From Bacillota bacterium (lineage in GTDB: Bacteria > Bacillota > UBA4882 > UBA10575): a stretch of 35,640 nt of DNA. Positions 1-9,122 of the stretch are shown one piece after another. The translations under genes were made by a program, and so were the position numbers. Below the pieces are notes generated by a model, which worked only from the letters and a program-made list of their open reading frames with translations, made no database searches and had not been told where the DNA came from. Location: assembly GCA_012838955.1 (NCBI GenBank), contig DUOH01000058.1:1-35640 (forward strand), given 5' to 3'. Every line of letters starts with the position of its first letter. The stretch's first letter is position 1.

Positions 1-128
1 CTGGAGACAACATCAAGATGAGCATTGAACTGATCACTCCGATCGCCATGGAAGAAGGTTTACGTTTGGCCATCCGGGAAGGCGGCAGAACTGTCGGCGC
101 CGGTGTGGTTACCAAGATTATTGAGTAG
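1..128 (+). CDS. tuf: Elongation factor Tu, C-terminal end (partial)
   Basis: The reading frame is open from base 3 and encodes the last 41 residues of EF-Tu, the GTPase that delivers aminoacyl-tRNA to the ribosome. The visible part lies in beta-barrel domain 3 and contains the family signature ELITPIA, then [17 protein letters not shown] and the terminal KIIE, which match the universally conserved EF-Tu C-terminus. The 5' part lies outside the window. Its position directly before rpsJ is the normal str-to-S10 junction of Firmicutes. The product is certain. Whether a second tuf copy exists elsewhere cannot be seen. Confidence 0.97.
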   Translation, partial: GDNIKMSIELITPIAMEEGLRLAIREGGRTVGAGVVTKIIE

Positions 129-140
129 GGTTTATTGAGG

Positions 141-225
141 GGCAACCCCTCCCGGGAGGGGTTGCCTCGTACACGTGTACTCGTGCACGCTGGCGCGTGC
201 ACGTTAGCAAACATCATGTTTGCTA
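141..225. repeat. Array of four consecutive palindromes in the tuf-rpsJ gap
   Basis: Four inverted repeats follow one another directly. Bases 141-166 are a perfect 26-base palindrome centred on CCCGGG. Bases 169-180 are the perfect 12-mer GTACACGTGTAC. Bases 182-190 pair perfectly with 195-203 (9-bp arms around TGGC, each arm holding CGTGCACG). Bases 205-225 have 10-bp arms around a single base. None is followed by a T-run, so they are not simple intrinsic terminators. The rest of the 242-base gap holds a weaker hairpin (GTGTT/AACAC near 327-343) and the rpsJ ribosome binding site. They could act as attenuators, RNA-processing sites or protein-binding sites; the sequence alone does not say which. 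Confidence 0.8.
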
Positions 226-370
226 TTGGAACATGTTTCTCGAGCGGTTCTAATATGGGAAATACCACGAGTGACACCAAAACACGAAGTATTAAACCGC
301 GCGAAATTGCGATTAAAGGAAGGCGTGTTTGCGCCGAACACAATGTTCCCAGTTTAAGGAGGGACGCACG

Positions 371-679
371 ATGGCCAATCAAAAGATTCGAATTCGCTTA
401 AAAGCTTTTGACCATAGATTATTGGATCAATCGGCGGAGAAGATTGTGGAAACCGCCAAAAGGACGGGAGCGGTCGTATCCGGACCGATTCCGTTGCCTA
501 CTGAAAAGAGCATTTACACTGTTTTACGCTCGGTTCACAAGTATAAAGACGCGCGTGAACAGTTTGAAATGAGAACTCATAAACGTTTAATCGATATACT
601 GGAACCCAGTTCCAAGACGGTAGACGCCTTAATGCGTCTGGATCTCCCGGCAGGGGTGGATATTGAGATTAAACTTTAG
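371..679 (+). CDS. rpsJ: 30S ribosomal protein S10
   Basis: Encodes a 102-residue S10, the usual length, a component of the 30S head that also serves as NusE in transcription antitermination. The N-terminus [20 protein letters not shown] and the motif [39 protein letters not shown] are classic S10. The start at 371 is chosen because AAGGAGGG lies about 7 bases upstream; longer in-frame starts at 329 would add non-family residues. It is the first gene of the S10 cluster and is followed by rplC after 34 bases. No anomaly is seen. Confidence 0.98.
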   Translation: MANQKIRIRLKAFDHRLLDQSAEKIVETAKRTGAVVSGPIPLPTEKSIYTVLRSVHKYKDAREQFEMRTHKRLIDILEPSSKTVDALMRLDLPAGVDIEIKL

Positions 680-713
680 TCTTCTATGTTTTTAAGGTTG
701 GGAGGTGTCTACG

Positions 714-1355
714 TTGGCAAAGGGAATTCTTGGAAAAAAGATCGGGATGACACAGGTATTCAACGCGCAAGGCCGTTTAGTCCCGGTTACTGTAGTGGAG
801 ACCGGCCCTTGTATGGTGGTACAGAAGAAGAATGAGGAAAAAGACGGATATACTTCCATACAATTGGGATTTATGGAAAAACGGGAAAACATCGTAAATA
901 AACCGTTGAAAGGACATTTTGCCAAGGCCGGGGTCAAACCCATGCGTTATTTAAGGGAAATCAGACTCACTGCGGAGGAGAGCGAGAACTATCAAGTAGG
1001 TCAAGAGATCAAGGCCGACCTCTTTAAAGAAGGAGAAAAGGTTGACGTCATCGGGACTTCCAAAGGGAAAGGATTTGCCGGTGTGATCAAGCGTTATAAT
1101 TTCCACCGCGGGCCCATGGCTCATGGCTCTATGTATCACCGCAGACCCGGCTCTCTGGGAGCTACAGATCCGGCCAGAGTCTTTAAAGGTCGTCGGTTAC
1201 CCGGACGAATGGGCGGAGAGAGAGTAACTGTGCAAGGTCTGGAGATCGTGAAAGTTGATCCTGAAAAGAACGTTCTACTGATTAAAGGAGCGGTTCCGGG
1301 TAGAAACGGCGCTTTGCTTCTGGTCAGAGAGACTGTGAAAGCTGCCAAGGATTAA
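714..1355 (+). CDS. rplC: 50S ribosomal protein L3 (TTG start)
   Basis: A 213-residue L3, an early-assembling 23S rRNA-binding protein whose long central loop reaches toward the peptidyl transferase centre. [15 protein letters not shown] at the N-terminus, [21 protein letters not shown] and [39 protein letters not shown] are the diagnostic stretches. The start is TTG at 714, placed 7 bases after GGGAGG; the in-frame GTG at 705 falls inside the Shine-Dalgarno itself and is unlikely. It is the second gene of the S10 cluster. Confidence 0.97.
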   Translation: MAKGILGKKIGMTQVFNAQGRLVPVTVVETGPCMVVQKKNEEKDGYTSIQLGFMEKRENIVNKPLKGHFAKAGVKPMRYLREIRLTAEESENYQVGQEIKADLFKEGEKVDVIGTSKGKGFAGVIKRYNFHRGPMAHGSMYHRRPGSLGATDPARVFKGRRLPGRMGGERVTVQGLEIVKVDPEKNVLLIKGAVPGRNGALLLVRETVKAAKD

Positions 1356-1385
1356 TCCTTCAGGCAAACGGAGAGGAGGATAAGA

Positions 1386-2012
1386 ATGCCGACACTGCCG
1401 GTTTATAATATGGACGGAGAGCAGACAGGTGAGATCAGTCTGAATGATTCCGTTTTTAGCGTTAAAGTAAATGAGCCCCTCCTGCACCAGGCTGTGCTGA
1501 TGCAACAGGCATCAAAACGTCTTGGTACGGCTAAGGCAAAAACCCGGAGCGAGGTCCGAGGAGGAGGCAGAAAACCCTGGAGGCAGAAGGGTACGGGACG
1601 CGCCCGTCACGGAAGTCGTCGGTCACCGCTCTGGACGGGTGGAGGGATTGTATTTCCCCCGACTCCCAGAGATTATAAGTTTAAGATGCCGAAGAAAGCC
1701 ATGCGTTTGGCTTTAAAATCCGCATTATCGGCCAAAGTTAAGTCCGGTGAATTAATTATCCTGGAGAAATTGGAATTTGCGGAGCCCAAAACTAAAGCAA
1801 TGGTAAAAGTCTTAGACAATTTGAAGATCGGTGACCAAAAGGCCTTGTTTGTGCAGGCGGAAGCAGATGAGAATGTGGTGAAATCCGCGCGCAATATTCC
1901 GGGAATTTCGGCCATGAAAAGCGACGGGCTAAATGTTTATGACATACTTTTCCATGATCAACTAGTCCTTACTAAAGAGGCTGTTGGTCGAATCGAGGAG
2001 GCGTTGGCATAA
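1386..2012 (+). CDS. rplD: 50S ribosomal protein L4
   Basis: A 208-residue L4, which binds 23S rRNA and lines the polypeptide exit tunnel; in some bacteria it autoregulates the S10 operon. The RSEVRGGGRKPWRQKGTGRARHGSRRSPLWTGGG segment is the extended tunnel loop of the family. The ATG at 1386 follows GAGAGGAGGATAAGA. Its stop overlaps the start of rplW by one base (TAATG), so the two are probably translationally coupled. No E. coli-style L4 leader structure was recognised upstream of rpsJ. Confidence 0.97.
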   Translation: MPTLPVYNMDGEQTGEISLNDSVFSVKVNEPLLHQAVLMQQASKRLGTAKAKTRSEVRGGGRKPWRQKGTGRARHGSRRSPLWTGGGIVFPPTPRDYKFKMPKKAMRLALKSALSAKVKSGELIILEKLEFAEPKTKAMVKVLDNLKIGDQKALFVQAEADENVVKSARNIPGISAMKSDGLNVYDILFHDQLVLTKEAVGRIEEALA

Positions 2013-2296
2013 TGGAAGCCCGAGATATCATTAAGAAACCGTTAATCACCGAGAAATCTTCCAGATTAATGGAGGAGAACAAATATTCTTTCATGGTAGA
2101 CCGCAGAGCGAATAAAAACCAGATTAAGCAAGCGGTAGAAGAAATCTTCAATGTCCGGGTCCGGGGCGTTAATACCAGTAACGTTCTGGGAAAATTGAAG
2201 AGAATGGGTAAGCATGCCGGCCGGAGACCTAGTTGGAAGAAGGCTGTGGTTACCCTGGAGCCTGGAAACAGGATTGAGTTTTTTGAAGGAGTCTAA
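2012..2296 (+). CDS. rplW: 50S ribosomal protein L23
   Basis: A 94-residue L23, located at the tunnel exit, where it docks trigger factor and SRP. The family pattern is clear: [46 protein letters not shown], then [29 protein letters not shown]. The ATG shares a base with the rplD stop codon. Length is normal for bacterial L23. Confidence 0.97.
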   Translation: MEARDIIKKPLITEKSSRLMEENKYSFMVDRRANKNQIKQAVEEIFNVRVRGVNTSNVLGKLKRMGKHAGRRPSWKKAVVTLEPGNRIEFFEGV

Positions 2297-2319
2297 GCTC
2301 GCAAAGAGGAGGTCATAAA

Positions 2320-3141
2320 ATGGCTGTTAAGAAGTTTAAGCCGACCTCGCCGGGACGCCGGTTCGCTTCGGTTTCCACGTTTGAGGAGATCACCAAGACC
2401 AAACCGGAAAAATCATTGCTCAAACCACTGACCAAGAGTGGCGGTCGTAATGACGACGGCAGAATTACCGTTCGTCACCGTGGTGGCGGTCATAAAAGAA
2501 TGTACCGGGTAATTGATTTTAAACGTGATAAGTTTGGGGTACCGGCGAAGGTCGCTTCGATTGAATATGATCCTAACCGTACTGCTCGGATTGCCTTGCT
2601 GCATTATGCGGACGGCGAAAAGAGATATATTATCGCACCGGACGGGTTGAGTGTGGGAGAAACCGTTGAATCTGGGCCGCAAGCGGATATCAAAACGGGA
2701 AATGCTTTACCTCTGGCCAATATCCCTGTTGGTACCATAATTCACAATATTGAACTACGGAAGGGTACTGGCGGTCAGCTGGTAAGGAGCGCCGGAGCCG
2801 GGGCGCAATTAATGGCAAAAGAAGGCAATTATGCCCATATCAGGTTACCATCGGGCGAAGTACGGTTAGTAAGGCTGGAATGTATGGCTACGATCGGTCA
2901 AACCGGAAATATTGACCATGAGAATATAATCATTGGTAAAGCCGGGCGTTCGCGTTGGTTGGGCAGAAGGCCGTCTGTTCGTGGTGTAGTAATGAACCCA
3001 GTTGACCACCCACACGGTGGTGGAGAAGGACGCTCTCCGATTGGTAGGGCTCCTGTCACCCCTTGGGGCAAGCCTGCGCTTGGTCGGCGGACCCGGAAGA
3101 AAAAGCCTTCCGATCGTTTAATTGTTAAACGGCGGGCATAG
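2320..3141 (+). CDS. rplB: 50S ribosomal protein L2
   Basis: A 273-residue L2, required for 50S assembly and peptidyl transferase activity. Diagnostic parts are [47 protein letters not shown] in the N-terminal OB fold and the C-terminal [18 protein letters not shown], which contains the conserved histidine near the catalytic centre, followed by the basic tail [27 protein letters not shown] precedes the ATG. Nothing unusual was seen. Confidence 0.98.
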   Translation: MAVKKFKPTSPGRRFASVSTFEEITKTKPEKSLLKPLTKSGGRNDDGRITVRHRGGGHKRMYRVIDFKRDKFGVPAKVASIEYDPNRTARIALLHYADGEKRYIIAPDGLSVGETVESGPQADIKTGNALPLANIPVGTIIHNIELRKGTGGQLVRSAGAGAQLMAKEGNYAHIRLPSGEVRLVRLECMATIGQTGNIDHENIIIGKAGRSRWLGRRPSVRGVVMNPVDHPHGGGEGRSPIGRAPVTPWGKPALGRRTRKKKPSDRLIVKRRA

Positions 3142-3162
3142 TGCAGGAAGGGAGGATATTAT

Positions 3163-3447
3163 ATGTCACGCTCTTTGAAAAAAGGACCCTATATTGATCC
3201 GAGCATAGCAAAGAAGATTGCTGAAATGAATAAAAGCGGTCAGAAGAAAGTCATTAAAACCTGGGCGCGTAGTTCAACAATCTTTCCGGAGATGGTCGGG
3301 CATACAATCGCCATTCATGACGGTCGAAAGCATGTGCCCATCTATATTACTGAAGACATGGTCGGTCATAAACTTGGAGAGTTTGCTCCCACCCGTACTT
3401 TTCGTGGACATAGCGGCTCTTCTGAACGGTCCACTTCATTAAGGTAA
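3163..3447 (+). CDS. rpsS: 30S ribosomal protein S19
   Basis: A 94-residue S19, a head protein of the 30S subunit that contacts S13 and takes part in inter-subunit bridging. [76 protein letters not shown] are family hallmarks. The C-terminus, [11 protein letters not shown], is less basic than usual for the family. The gene is preceded by GGAAGGGAGGATATT and followed by an unusually long 104-base gap before rplV. Confidence 0.97.
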   Translation: MSRSLKKGPYIDPSIAKKIAEMNKSGQKKVIKTWARSSTIFPEMVGHTIAIHDGRKHVPIYITEDMVGHKLGEFAPTRTFRGHSGSSERSTSLR

Positions 3448-3450
3448 TTA

Positions 3451-3527
3451 CTTCTTTAAATTAAAGTAAAGAAGACTGCGTAAAGAGGATCGATAAGTGA
3501 AGGTATTATTTAGTAGGATTCGTCCTA
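3451..3527 (+). promoter_or_regulatory. Two small RNA hairpins between rpsS and rplV
   Basis: CTTCTTTA at 3451-3458 pairs perfectly with TAAAGAAG at 3467-3474 (8-base loop). TAGGA at 3514-3518 pairs with TCCTA at 3523-3527 around a TTCG loop, the stable UUCG tetraloop type, although the usual C-G closing pair is replaced by A-T. Neither is followed by a T-run. They may influence mRNA processing or the translation start of rplV, whose Shine-Dalgarno begins a few bases downstream. Function is not shown. Confidence 0.4.
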
Positions 3528-3551
3528 AGCAACGAGGGGAGGCGAGTCAAG

Positions 3552-3890
3552 TTGGAATCAAAAGCGGTAGCCCGATATATCCGGATCGCTCCACGGAAAG
3601 TTCGGCAAGTTGTTGATGAGATCCGTGGGAAACAAGTGGATGAGGCAATGGTGATGCTGAAGTATACTCCGCGTTCCGCAGCTGAGGTACTCTTGAAGGT
3701 CTTAAAGTCGGCTGTGGCCAATGCTGAGAATAATCACGAAATGAATAGAGCCAATCTAATAGTGGACAAAGCCTATGTAGATCAAGGCCCGACCTTAAAA
3801 CGGATTCGACCCCGGGCGCAGGGTAGGGCCGGTTTAATCAGGAAGAAAACCAGTCATATTACGATAATTGTCAGAGAGAAGGAGGGCTGA
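3552..3890 (+). CDS. rplV: 50S ribosomal protein L22 (TTG start)
   Basis: A 112-residue L22, whose beta-hairpin lines the exit tunnel next to L4. [27 protein letters not shown] and the C-terminal [33 protein letters not shown] are the standard family sequences; the loop contains the residues in which macrolide resistance changes occur in other species. The start is TTG at 3552, with GAGGGGAGG about 10 bases upstream. It overlaps no neighbour; rpsC starts 4 bases after its stop. Confidence 0.97.
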   Translation: MESKAVARYIRIAPRKVRQVVDEIRGKQVDEAMVMLKYTPRSAAEVLLKVLKSAVANAENNHEMNRANLIVDKAYVDQGPTLKRIRPRAQGRAGLIRKKTSHITIIVREKEG

Positions 3891-3894
3891 TGGA

Positions 3895-4557
3895 ATGGGT
3901 CAAAAAGTAAATCCGATTGGTCTTCGGGTTGGTATTATCAGAGATTGGGAAGGCCGCTGGTTCGCGGAGAAAGACTATGCCACCCTCCTGCATGAAGACC
4001 TGAAGATTCGGCGGTTTATTAAAGAAAAATTGTATGGCGCCGGGATCGCCAAGACCGAAATTGAACGGGCTGCAAACAGGATAAAGGTGACCATCCATAC
4101 TGCCCGTCCCGGAATGGTAATCGGCCGGGCAGGAACAGAGGTGGATAATCTCCGTAAAGAGCTGGAAAAGATCTCTGCGAAACAGGTATCTTTGAATATT
4201 GCCGAGGTGAAGGTGCCTGAGTTAAATGCACAGTTGGTTGCGGAAAACATCGCCTTTCAGCTTGAAAGAAGGACATCGTTCCGGAGGGCGATGAAGCAGG
4301 CTATAAACCGGTCTATGAGATTGGGCGCACAAGGAATTAAAATCTCTTGTAGTGGACGGCTGATGGGCGCCGAGATCGCCAGAACCGAAGGATACAGTGA
4401 AGGCAAGGTTCCCTTGCACACCTTAAGGGCAGATATTGACTATGGTTTTGCCGAAGCCAATACCACCTATGGAAAGATCGGTGTAAAGGTGTGGATCTAT
4501 AAAGGGGAAGTCCTTCCGGCGAAGAAGGAAGCAAAAGCTGAGGGAGGCGAGTCGTAA
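3895..4557 (+). CDS. rpsC: 30S ribosomal protein S3
   Basis: A 220-residue S3, part of the mRNA entry channel with a type II KH domain. [35 protein letters not shown] at the N-terminus and [20 protein letters not shown] (the KH GxxG loop is GRAG) identify it, with the C-terminal domain [38 protein letters not shown]. The ATG at 3895 is preferred over an upstream in-frame start at 3868 because AAGGAGGG lies at 3879-3886 and homologues begin MGQKVNP. Its stop overlaps the rplP start by one base. Confidence 0.97.
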   Translation: MGQKVNPIGLRVGIIRDWEGRWFAEKDYATLLHEDLKIRRFIKEKLYGAGIAKTEIERAANRIKVTIHTARPGMVIGRAGTEVDNLRKELEKISAKQVSLNIAEVKVPELNAQLVAENIAFQLERRTSFRRAMKQAINRSMRLGAQGIKISCSGRLMGAEIARTEGYSEGKVPLHTLRADIDYGFAEANTTYGKIGVKVWIYKGEVLPAKKEAKAEGGES

Positions 4558-4991
4558 TGCTGGTTCCCAAGAGAGTTAAACATCGGAAAGAACAACGTGG
4601 ACGGATGAGAGGCCGGGCTTACCGCGGCTCCCAGTTATCCCTCGGCGATTTCGGGCTGCAGGCGACGGAACCTGGCTGGATTACAAATGTTCAGATCGAA
4701 GCGGCGCGTATTGCCATGACCCGCCATATCAAAAGAGGCGGTAAAGTTTGGATCAAGATTTTTCCGGCCAAACCGGTAACGGCTAAACCTGCTGAAACCC
4801 GAATGGGTAGCGGAAAAGGCTCCCCCGAGCAGTGGGTGGCTGTGGTCAAACCGGGCAGAATCCTTTTTGAAATTGCCGGAGTCTCTGAAGAGTTAGCCAG
4901 GGAAGCCTTGCGTCTGGGCGGCAGTAAGTTACCGATTAAAACAAAATTCATTAAACGTGAGGAAGCGGGTGGTGAGACCCATGAAGGTTAA
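4557..4991 (+). CDS. rplP: 50S ribosomal protein L16
   Basis: A 144-residue L16, which lies near the A site and binds 5S/23S r[73 protein letters not shown] and [24 protein letters not shown] are the family signatures. It is coupled by TAATG to rpsC upstream, and its last 11 bases overlap rpmC. The arginine of the R(M)RG segment, often beta-hydroxylated in E. coli, cannot be evaluated here. Confidence 0.98.
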   Translation: MLVPKRVKHRKEQRGRMRGRAYRGSQLSLGDFGLQATEPGWITNVQIEAARIAMTRHIKRGGKVWIKIFPAKPVTAKPAETRMGSGKGSPEQWVAVVKPGRILFEIAGVSEELAREALRLGGSKLPIKTKFIKREEAGGETHEG

Positions 4992-5184
4992 GGAGATTCG
5001 CGATCTGACCACTGAAGAATTACAGAAGAAATTGGCTGATCTAAAGGTAGAACTCTTCAACCTCCGTTTTCAGCTGGCCATTGGCCAATTGGATAACCCC
5101 ATGCGGGTACGTGATGTGAAAAAGAGTTTAGCCAGAGTCAAAACGATTATCCGTGAACGCGATTTGGAATCCAAATCTCTGTAA
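4981..5184 (+). CDS. rpmC: 50S ribosomal protein L29
   Basis: A 67-residue L29, a small helical-hairpin protein at the tunnel exit beside L23. [61 protein letters not shown] fits the family over its full length. The ATG at 4981 is chosen because homologues start there; it overlaps the end of rplP by 11 bases and has the purine stretch GGTGGTGAG upstream. Longer starts at 4957 would add unrelated residues. Confidence 0.96.
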   Translation: MKVKEIRDLTTEELQKKLADLKVELFNLRFQLAIGQLDNPMRVRDVKKSLARVKTIIRERDLESKSL

Positions 5185-5214
5185 GCAGGTTGATGGGGAA
5201 GGAGGTTAATTATA

Positions 5215-5472
5215 ATGTCTGAACGTCCTCGCCGAAAAACCAGAGTAGGGATGGTTGTAAGCGATAAGATGGATAAAACAGTCGTGGTGGCCGTGCAAAG
5301 ACTCGTAAAGCACCCCCTGATTGGGAAGACCTTAAGACGGACTACTAAGTATAAGGCTCATGATGCTCAGAATGAGTGCCGGATTGGAGATAAAGTCAGG
5401 ATTATGGAGACCAGGCCGTTGAGTAGAGAAAAACGGTGGCGTATAGTCTCCATCATTGAAAAGGCCAAATAA
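5215..5472 (+). CDS. rpsQ: 30S ribosomal protein S17
   Basis: An 85-residue S17, an OB-fold primary 16S rRNA binder in the 30S body. [78 protein letters not shown] is a full family match. GGAAGGAGG sits about 11 bases before the ATG. A 123-base gap separates it from rplN; that gap shows only a weak CTGAG/CTCAG hairpin near 5500 and no convincing promoter. Confidence 0.97.
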   Translation: MSERPRRKTRVGMVVSDKMDKTVVVAVQRLVKHPLIGKTLRRTTKYKAHDAQNECRIGDKVRIMETRPLSREKRWRIVSIIEKAK

Positions 5473-5595
5473 TTTTCTCTTTAATTAAAAGTCGGGCTGA
5501 GCAGTTCAACTCAGTCTACTCCACATAGAGATACGCGTAAAAAATTAAGCTCTAAGCAACCCTGGTAGTTTTTTGACAGAAAGGGGGATATAGCT

Positions 5596-5991
5596 GTGAT
5601 TCAGTCTGAAACCTATCTCAATGTTGCCGATAATTCCGGAGCAAAAAAGCTCTTATGCATACGTGTGCTCGGGGGATCCAAGAAACGCTATGCTGGTTTG
5701 GGCGATCTGATCGTGGCTGTGGTGAAAGATGCTCTACCGCCCTCTGCCGCCCGGAAAGGCGCGGGCGTGGTTGCGGTAAAAAAAGGCGATGTGGTAAAAG
5801 CGGTAGTAGTAAGGACAAAAAAGGAATCGAGAAGGCCGGACGGTTCGTATATCCGGTTTGACGATAACGCCGCGGTGATCATTAATGAACAAATGAATCC
5901 GAGAGGCACCCGTATTTTCGGACCAGTGGCCCGGGAACTTCGGGAGAAAAATTTCATGAAGATTGTCTCTCTTGCGCCTGAAGTGTTATAA
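5596..5991 (+). CDS. rplN: 50S ribosomal protein L14 with a small insertion (GTG start)
   Basis: A 131-residue L14, about 9 residues longer than the usual 122. L14 sits at the subunit interface and also binds the silencing factor Rsf[49 protein letters not shown] and [16 protein letters not shown]...[38 protein letters not shown] are normal. Between KDALP and VKKGDV, residues 49-60 read [12 protein letters not shown] where typical L14 has about three residues. The frame is intact on both sides, so this is an in-frame insertion rather than an error. GTG 5596 follows AAAGGGGGATATAGCT. Confidence 0.96.
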   Translation: MIQSETYLNVADNSGAKKLLCIRVLGGSKKRYAGLGDLIVAVVKDALPPSAARKGAGVVAVKKGDVVKAVVVRTKKESRRPDGSYIRFDDNAAVIINEQMNPRGTRIFGPVARELREKNFMKIVSLAPEVL

Positions 5992-6008
5992 AGAGGGGAG
6001 GTATGACC

Positions 6009-6332
6009 GTGGGCGTTAAAACGCACCTTCGTAAGGGTGATGAAGTTGTTATTCTCTCTGGAAAAGATAAAGGTAAACGGGGAAAAGTGCAACGTGTGAT
6101 CAGAACAAAAGGTATGGTGCTTGTGGAAGGCCTTAATTTAGTGAAGAAACACGCCAAGCCCACCAAGACAAATCCCCAAGGCGGGGTTATTGATAAGGCA
6201 ATGCCTCTTCCTGCTGGGAAAGTAATGCTAGTTTGTCCGGGATGCGAACAACCGATCAGAATCAAGAGGGAGAAGGCTGCTGACGGTTCTCTCGTGAGGG
6301 CCTGCAGAAACTGCGGGCGTACTTTGGACTAA
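6009..6332 (+). CDS. rplX: 50S ribosomal protein L24 with C-terminal CxxC pairs (GTG start)
   Basis: A 107-residue L24, an assembly-initiator KOW-domain protein. [65 protein letters not shown] matches the family. The C-terminus carries two CxxC pairs (Cys76/79 and Cys99/102) that likely bind zinc, as in many clostridial L24 proteins. The GTG at 6009 is preferred over ATG 6003 because GGGGAGG ends at 6001, leaving 7 bases to the GTG and only 1 to the ATG. Confidence 0.95.
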   Translation: MGVKTHLRKGDEVVILSGKDKGKRGKVQRVIRTKGMVLVEGLNLVKKHAKPTKTNPQGGVIDKAMPLPAGKVMLVCPGCEQPIRIKREKAADGSLVRACRNCGRTLD

Positions 6333-6357
6333 GGCTGTTGAGAGGAGGTGCTGATTC

Positions 6358-6900
6358 GTGTCTCGATTAAAGGATAAGTATGTAAAGGAAGTTATTTCCG
6401 GTTTACAGAACCGCTTTGGATATAAAAACGTCATGGAAGTGCCTCGCCTGGAAAAGGTCATTATCAATATGGGTGTGGGGGAGGCCACCCAGGAGGCAAA
6501 GGCGATTGACGCGGCAGTAAATGATCTAACTGCGATTTCAGGGCAAAAACCCGTGGTCACCCGGGCCAAAAAGTCTATTGCCGCCTTTAAAGTCAGAACC
6601 GGGATGCCCGTAGGCTGTAAGGTCACGCTTCGTGGTGAACGCATGTATGAGTTCTTGGATAAGCTATTCAATATTGCTCTTCCTCGGATTCGTGACTTTC
6701 ATGGAGTATCCAGCAAGTCTTTTGACGGAAGAGGTAATTATAGCTTAGGCTTACGAGAACAATTAATCTTCCCGGAAATTAATTTTGATAAAGTTGACAA
6801 AGTTCGGGGAATGGACGTGGTGATCGTGACATCGGCCAAAACCGATGAAGAGGCCTTTGAGCTATTAAAACTCATGGGTATGCCGTTCCAGGCATCTTAA
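6358..6900 (+). CDS. rplE: 50S ribosomal protein L5 (GTG start)
   Basis: A 180-residue L5, a 5S rRNA-binding protein of the central protuberance that forms the bridge to S13. Family sequences include [82 protein letters not shown] and the [32 protein letters not shown] block. GTG at 6358 follows GAGAGGAGGTGCTGATTC. Length is typical. Confidence 0.97.
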   Translation: MSRLKDKYVKEVISGLQNRFGYKNVMEVPRLEKVIINMGVGEATQEAKAIDAAVNDLTAISGQKPVVTRAKKSIAAFKVRTGMPVGCKVTLRGERMYEFLDKLFNIALPRIRDFHGVSSKSFDGRGNYSLGLREQLIFPEINFDKVDKVRGMDVVIVTSAKTDEEAFELLKLMGMPFQAS

Positions 6901-6913
6901 GGAGGGGTAAAAA

Positions 6914-7099
6914 ATGGCAAAGACTTCAATGATTGTGAAGGCAAACAGAAAACCCAAGTTTCCTGTACGTGCCGTTAATCGCTGTAAAATTTGCGGGCGT
7001 CCGCGCGGGTATCTTCGGAAGTTCCAAATGTGTCGTGTTTGTTTCCGGCAGTTAGCCCATAAAGGCGAGATCCCCGGTGTAACCAAAGCCAGCTGGTGA
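6914..7099 (+). CDS. rpsN: 30S ribosomal protein S14, zinc-binding (type Z)
   Basis: A 61-residue S14 of the short zinc-binding class: cysteines 24, 27, 40 and 43 form CxxC-x12-CxxC ([10 protein letters not shown]...MCRVC). [61 protein letters not shown] is full length for this class; it packs in the 30S head with S10 and S19. TTAAGGAGGGGTAAAA precedes the ATG. The zinc form (also named rpsZ in some annotations) is the zinc-replete version. A zinc-free paralogue elsewhere cannot be excluded. Confidence 0.97.
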   Translation: MAKTSMIVKANRKPKFPVRAVNRCKICGRPRGYLRKFQMCRVCFRQLAHKGEIPGVTKASW

Positions 7100-7117
7100 G
7101 GAAGGAGGATTGGCAAT

Positions 7118-7513
7118 ATGGCAATGTCAGACCCGATTGCCGATATGTTGACTCGAATTCGTAACGCTAATATCGCCCGGGCCAAAAGTGTTGAGATTCC
7201 GGCCTCCAATATCAAGAAGGAGCTGGCCAGGATCTTAAAGGCCGAAGGATACGTGGATGATTATGAGTTTGTGAATGACGATAAACAAGGCATGATTCGG
7301 ATTAAATTAAAATATAACGGCAAGGAACGTGTGATCACCGGATTGAAGCGGATCAGTAAACCCGGACTGCGTGTCTATGCCGCTAAAGATCAGATTCCAA
7401 AAGTCCTTGGCGGAATGGGAATAGCCGTCATCTCGACCTCAAAAGGGATTATGACCGATAAAAGCGCCAGGCAGGAAGGGATCGGTGGCGAGGTTCTTTG
7501 TTATGTCTGGTAG
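7118..7513 (+). CDS. rpsH: 30S ribosomal protein S8
   Basis: A 131-residue S8, a primary 16S rRNA binder of the central domain. [46 protein letters not shown] and the C-terminal [34 protein letters not shown] are diagnostic. ATG 7118 lies 9 bases after AAGGAGGA; a second ATG two codons later is possible but less well spaced. It is separated from rplF by 50 bases. Confidence 0.97.
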   Translation: MAMSDPIADMLTRIRNANIARAKSVEIPASNIKKELARILKAEGYVDDYEFVNDDKQGMIRIKLKYNGKERVITGLKRISKPGLRVYAAKDQIPKVLGGMGIAVISTSKGIMTDKSARQEGIGGEVLCYVW

Positions 7514-7563
7514 AATCCCTACCGGCAAGTGGTAATTCTTTCTGAATTGGGGGTGTAAACTAC

Positions 7564-8109
7564 ATGTCGCGGATCGGAAAAAAACCCATTCCTGTACCGG
7601 CAGGTGTGGAGCTCAAAGTAGAAGGTAATACCGCCTTAGTCAGTGGCCCTAAGGGAAAGCTTTCCCAGGAGATCCCGGCCGGGATCGAAGTGGTGTTAGA
7701 AGACGGGGCTATTGTGGTAAAACGACCGAATGATGAAAAAAAGTTTCGAGCATTGCACGGGCTAACCAGATCTTTATTAGCCAACATGGTCGAAGGAGTG
7801 TCTACAGGTTATTCCAAAACTTTGGAGGTTAACGGTGTTGGTTACCGGGCGGCTAAACAAGGAAATAAACTGGTGTTAACTGTTGGTTACTCACATCCGG
7901 TTGAGATTGAACCTTTTCCCGGAATCGAATTCGAAGTACCCGCGCCTAACAAGATCATCGTTAAGGGTATCGACAAACAAAAAGTCGGACAGATGGCTGC
8001 TGAGGTCAGAGGTGTACGGAAACCTGAACCTTATAAGGGCAAGGGTATTCGCTATGAAAACGAATATGTCCGGAAAAAAGCCGGTAAGACAGGTAAAGCC
8101 GGTAAATAG
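7564..8109 (+). CDS. rplF: 50S ribosomal protein L6
   Basis: A 181-residue L6, which lies near the sarcin-ricin loop and the factor-binding site. [64 protein letters not shown] and [34 protein letters not shown] fit the two-domain L6 fold. A weak GGGGGTGTAAACTAC precedes the ATG. A 111-base gap follows; it holds an isolated TTGACA (8117) without a matching -10, and no gene. Confidence 0.97.
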   Translation: MSRIGKKPIPVPAGVELKVEGNTALVSGPKGKLSQEIPAGIEVVLEDGAIVVKRPNDEKKFRALHGLTRSLLANMVEGVSTGYSKTLEVNGVGYRAAKQGNKLVLTVGYSHPVEIEPFPGIEFEVPAPNKIIVKGIDKQKVGQMAAEVRGVRKPEPYKGKGIRYENEYVRKKAGKTGKAGK

Positions 8110-8220
8110 CATTTGTTTGACAGGTCTTTAGCCCAGGAAAGAATGAATGTTAAGATGCTGAATAGACTGCCTGAACAATAAGGTGGTTGGGAATATCAAG
8201 GGAGAAGGGAGTGGAAACAG

Positions 8221-8592
8221 GTGTATACTAGACCAGATCGTAAGGAAGCTCGGATCAAACGCCACCAACGGATTAGGAGAAAATTGACCGGTACAACCGA
8301 GCGGCCAAGACTTGCTGTTTATAAAAGTTTGCACCATATTTACGCTCAAATTATAGACGATACCGCCGGAAAGACCCTGATCAGCGCTTCTACTGTTGAT
8401 CCGGAGGTTAAGAAGAAGATTAAAGGTTTCAGCGGGAATATTGCGAGTGCGAAACTCATTGGAAAATTACTCGCTGAGCGTGCTTTAGCCAAAGGAGTCA
8501 AAGAAGTGGTATTTGATCGCGGTGGTCATGTTTACCACGGACGAATTGCCGCTCTGGCCGAGGCGGCTCGCGAAGGCGGCCTTGAGTTTTAA
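8221..8592 (+). CDS. rplR: 50S ribosomal protein L18 (GTG start)
   Basis: A 123-residue L18, which binds 5S rRNA with L5. [54 protein letters not shown] and [30 protein letters not shown] are family signatures. GTG 8221 is placed after GGAGAAGGGAGTGGAAACAG. The next gene, rpsE, starts 17 bases downstream. Confidence 0.97.
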   Translation: MYTRPDRKEARIKRHQRIRRKLTGTTERPRLAVYKSLHHIYAQIIDDTAGKTLISASTVDPEVKKKIKGFSGNIASAKLIGKLLAERALAKGVKEVVFDRGGHVYHGRIAALAEAAREGGLEF

Positions 8593-8609
8593 AACAAAGG
8601 AGGGAAATC

Positions 8610-9110
8610 ATGAAGAAGCTGAACCCGAACGAAATGGAACTCACGGAACGCGTCGTCTTTATCAATCGTGTAGCGAAAGTAGTAAAAGGCGGCCGGCGTT
8701 TTAGCTTTAGCGCTCTGGTTGTGGTCGGAGACGGCCAGGGGCACGTTGGAGTTGGACTAGGTAAAGCCGGAGAAGTTCCGGAAGCCATCCGGAAAGGTGT
8801 GGAAGACGCCAAAAAGAAGCTATTCGAGGTACCGATCGTGAATACGACCATCCCTCATGAAATCACGGGGATCTTTGGCGCCGGAAAAGTGTTGCTGAAA
8901 CCGGCGGCGCCCGGTACCGGAGTGATCGCTGGAGGTCCAGTGCGTGCCGTCCTGGAATTGGCAGGTGTACGGGATATTCTCACCAAATCACTTGGTTCTT
9001 CTAATCCCCTTAATATGGTCAACGCCACAGTCCAAGGGCTTCAGTCTCTGAAACGTATTGAGGAAGTGGCTCGCTTACGAGGAATCCCCGTAGAGCGGCT
9101 TCTCGGATAA
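8610..9110 (+). CDS. rpsE: 30S ribosomal protein S5
   Basis: A 166-residue S5, required for decoding fidelity and mRNA unwinding at the entry channel. [61 protein letters not shown] is the double-stranded RNA-binding domain, and [43 protein letters not shown] the C-terminal domain. It is in the normal spc order between rplR and rpmD, with AAAGGAGGGAAATC before the ATG. Confidence 0.98.
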   Translation: MKKLNPNEMELTERVVFINRVAKVVKGGRRFSFSALVVVGDGQGHVGVGLGKAGEVPEAIRKGVEDAKKKLFEVPIVNTTIPHEITGIFGAGKVLLKPAAPGTGVIAGGPVRAVLELAGVRDILTKSLGSSNPLNMVNATVQGLQSLKRIEEVARLRGIPVERLLG

Positions 9111-9122
9111 GGGGGTATATTA

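Noticed and set aside
5573-5578. TTGACA just before rplN
   Set aside because: A matching -10 would fall at the ribosome binding site and gene start; it is part of the rplN leader by chance.
5688-6092. Minus-strand frame opposite rplN and rplX
   Set aside because: It lies antisense to two certain ribosomal protein genes and has no family resemblance.
8117-8145. TTGACA upstream of rplR as a promoter
   Set aside because: At 17 bases spacing the -10 position reads AGAATG, which does not match TATAAT, and it lies within a continuous ribosomal operon.
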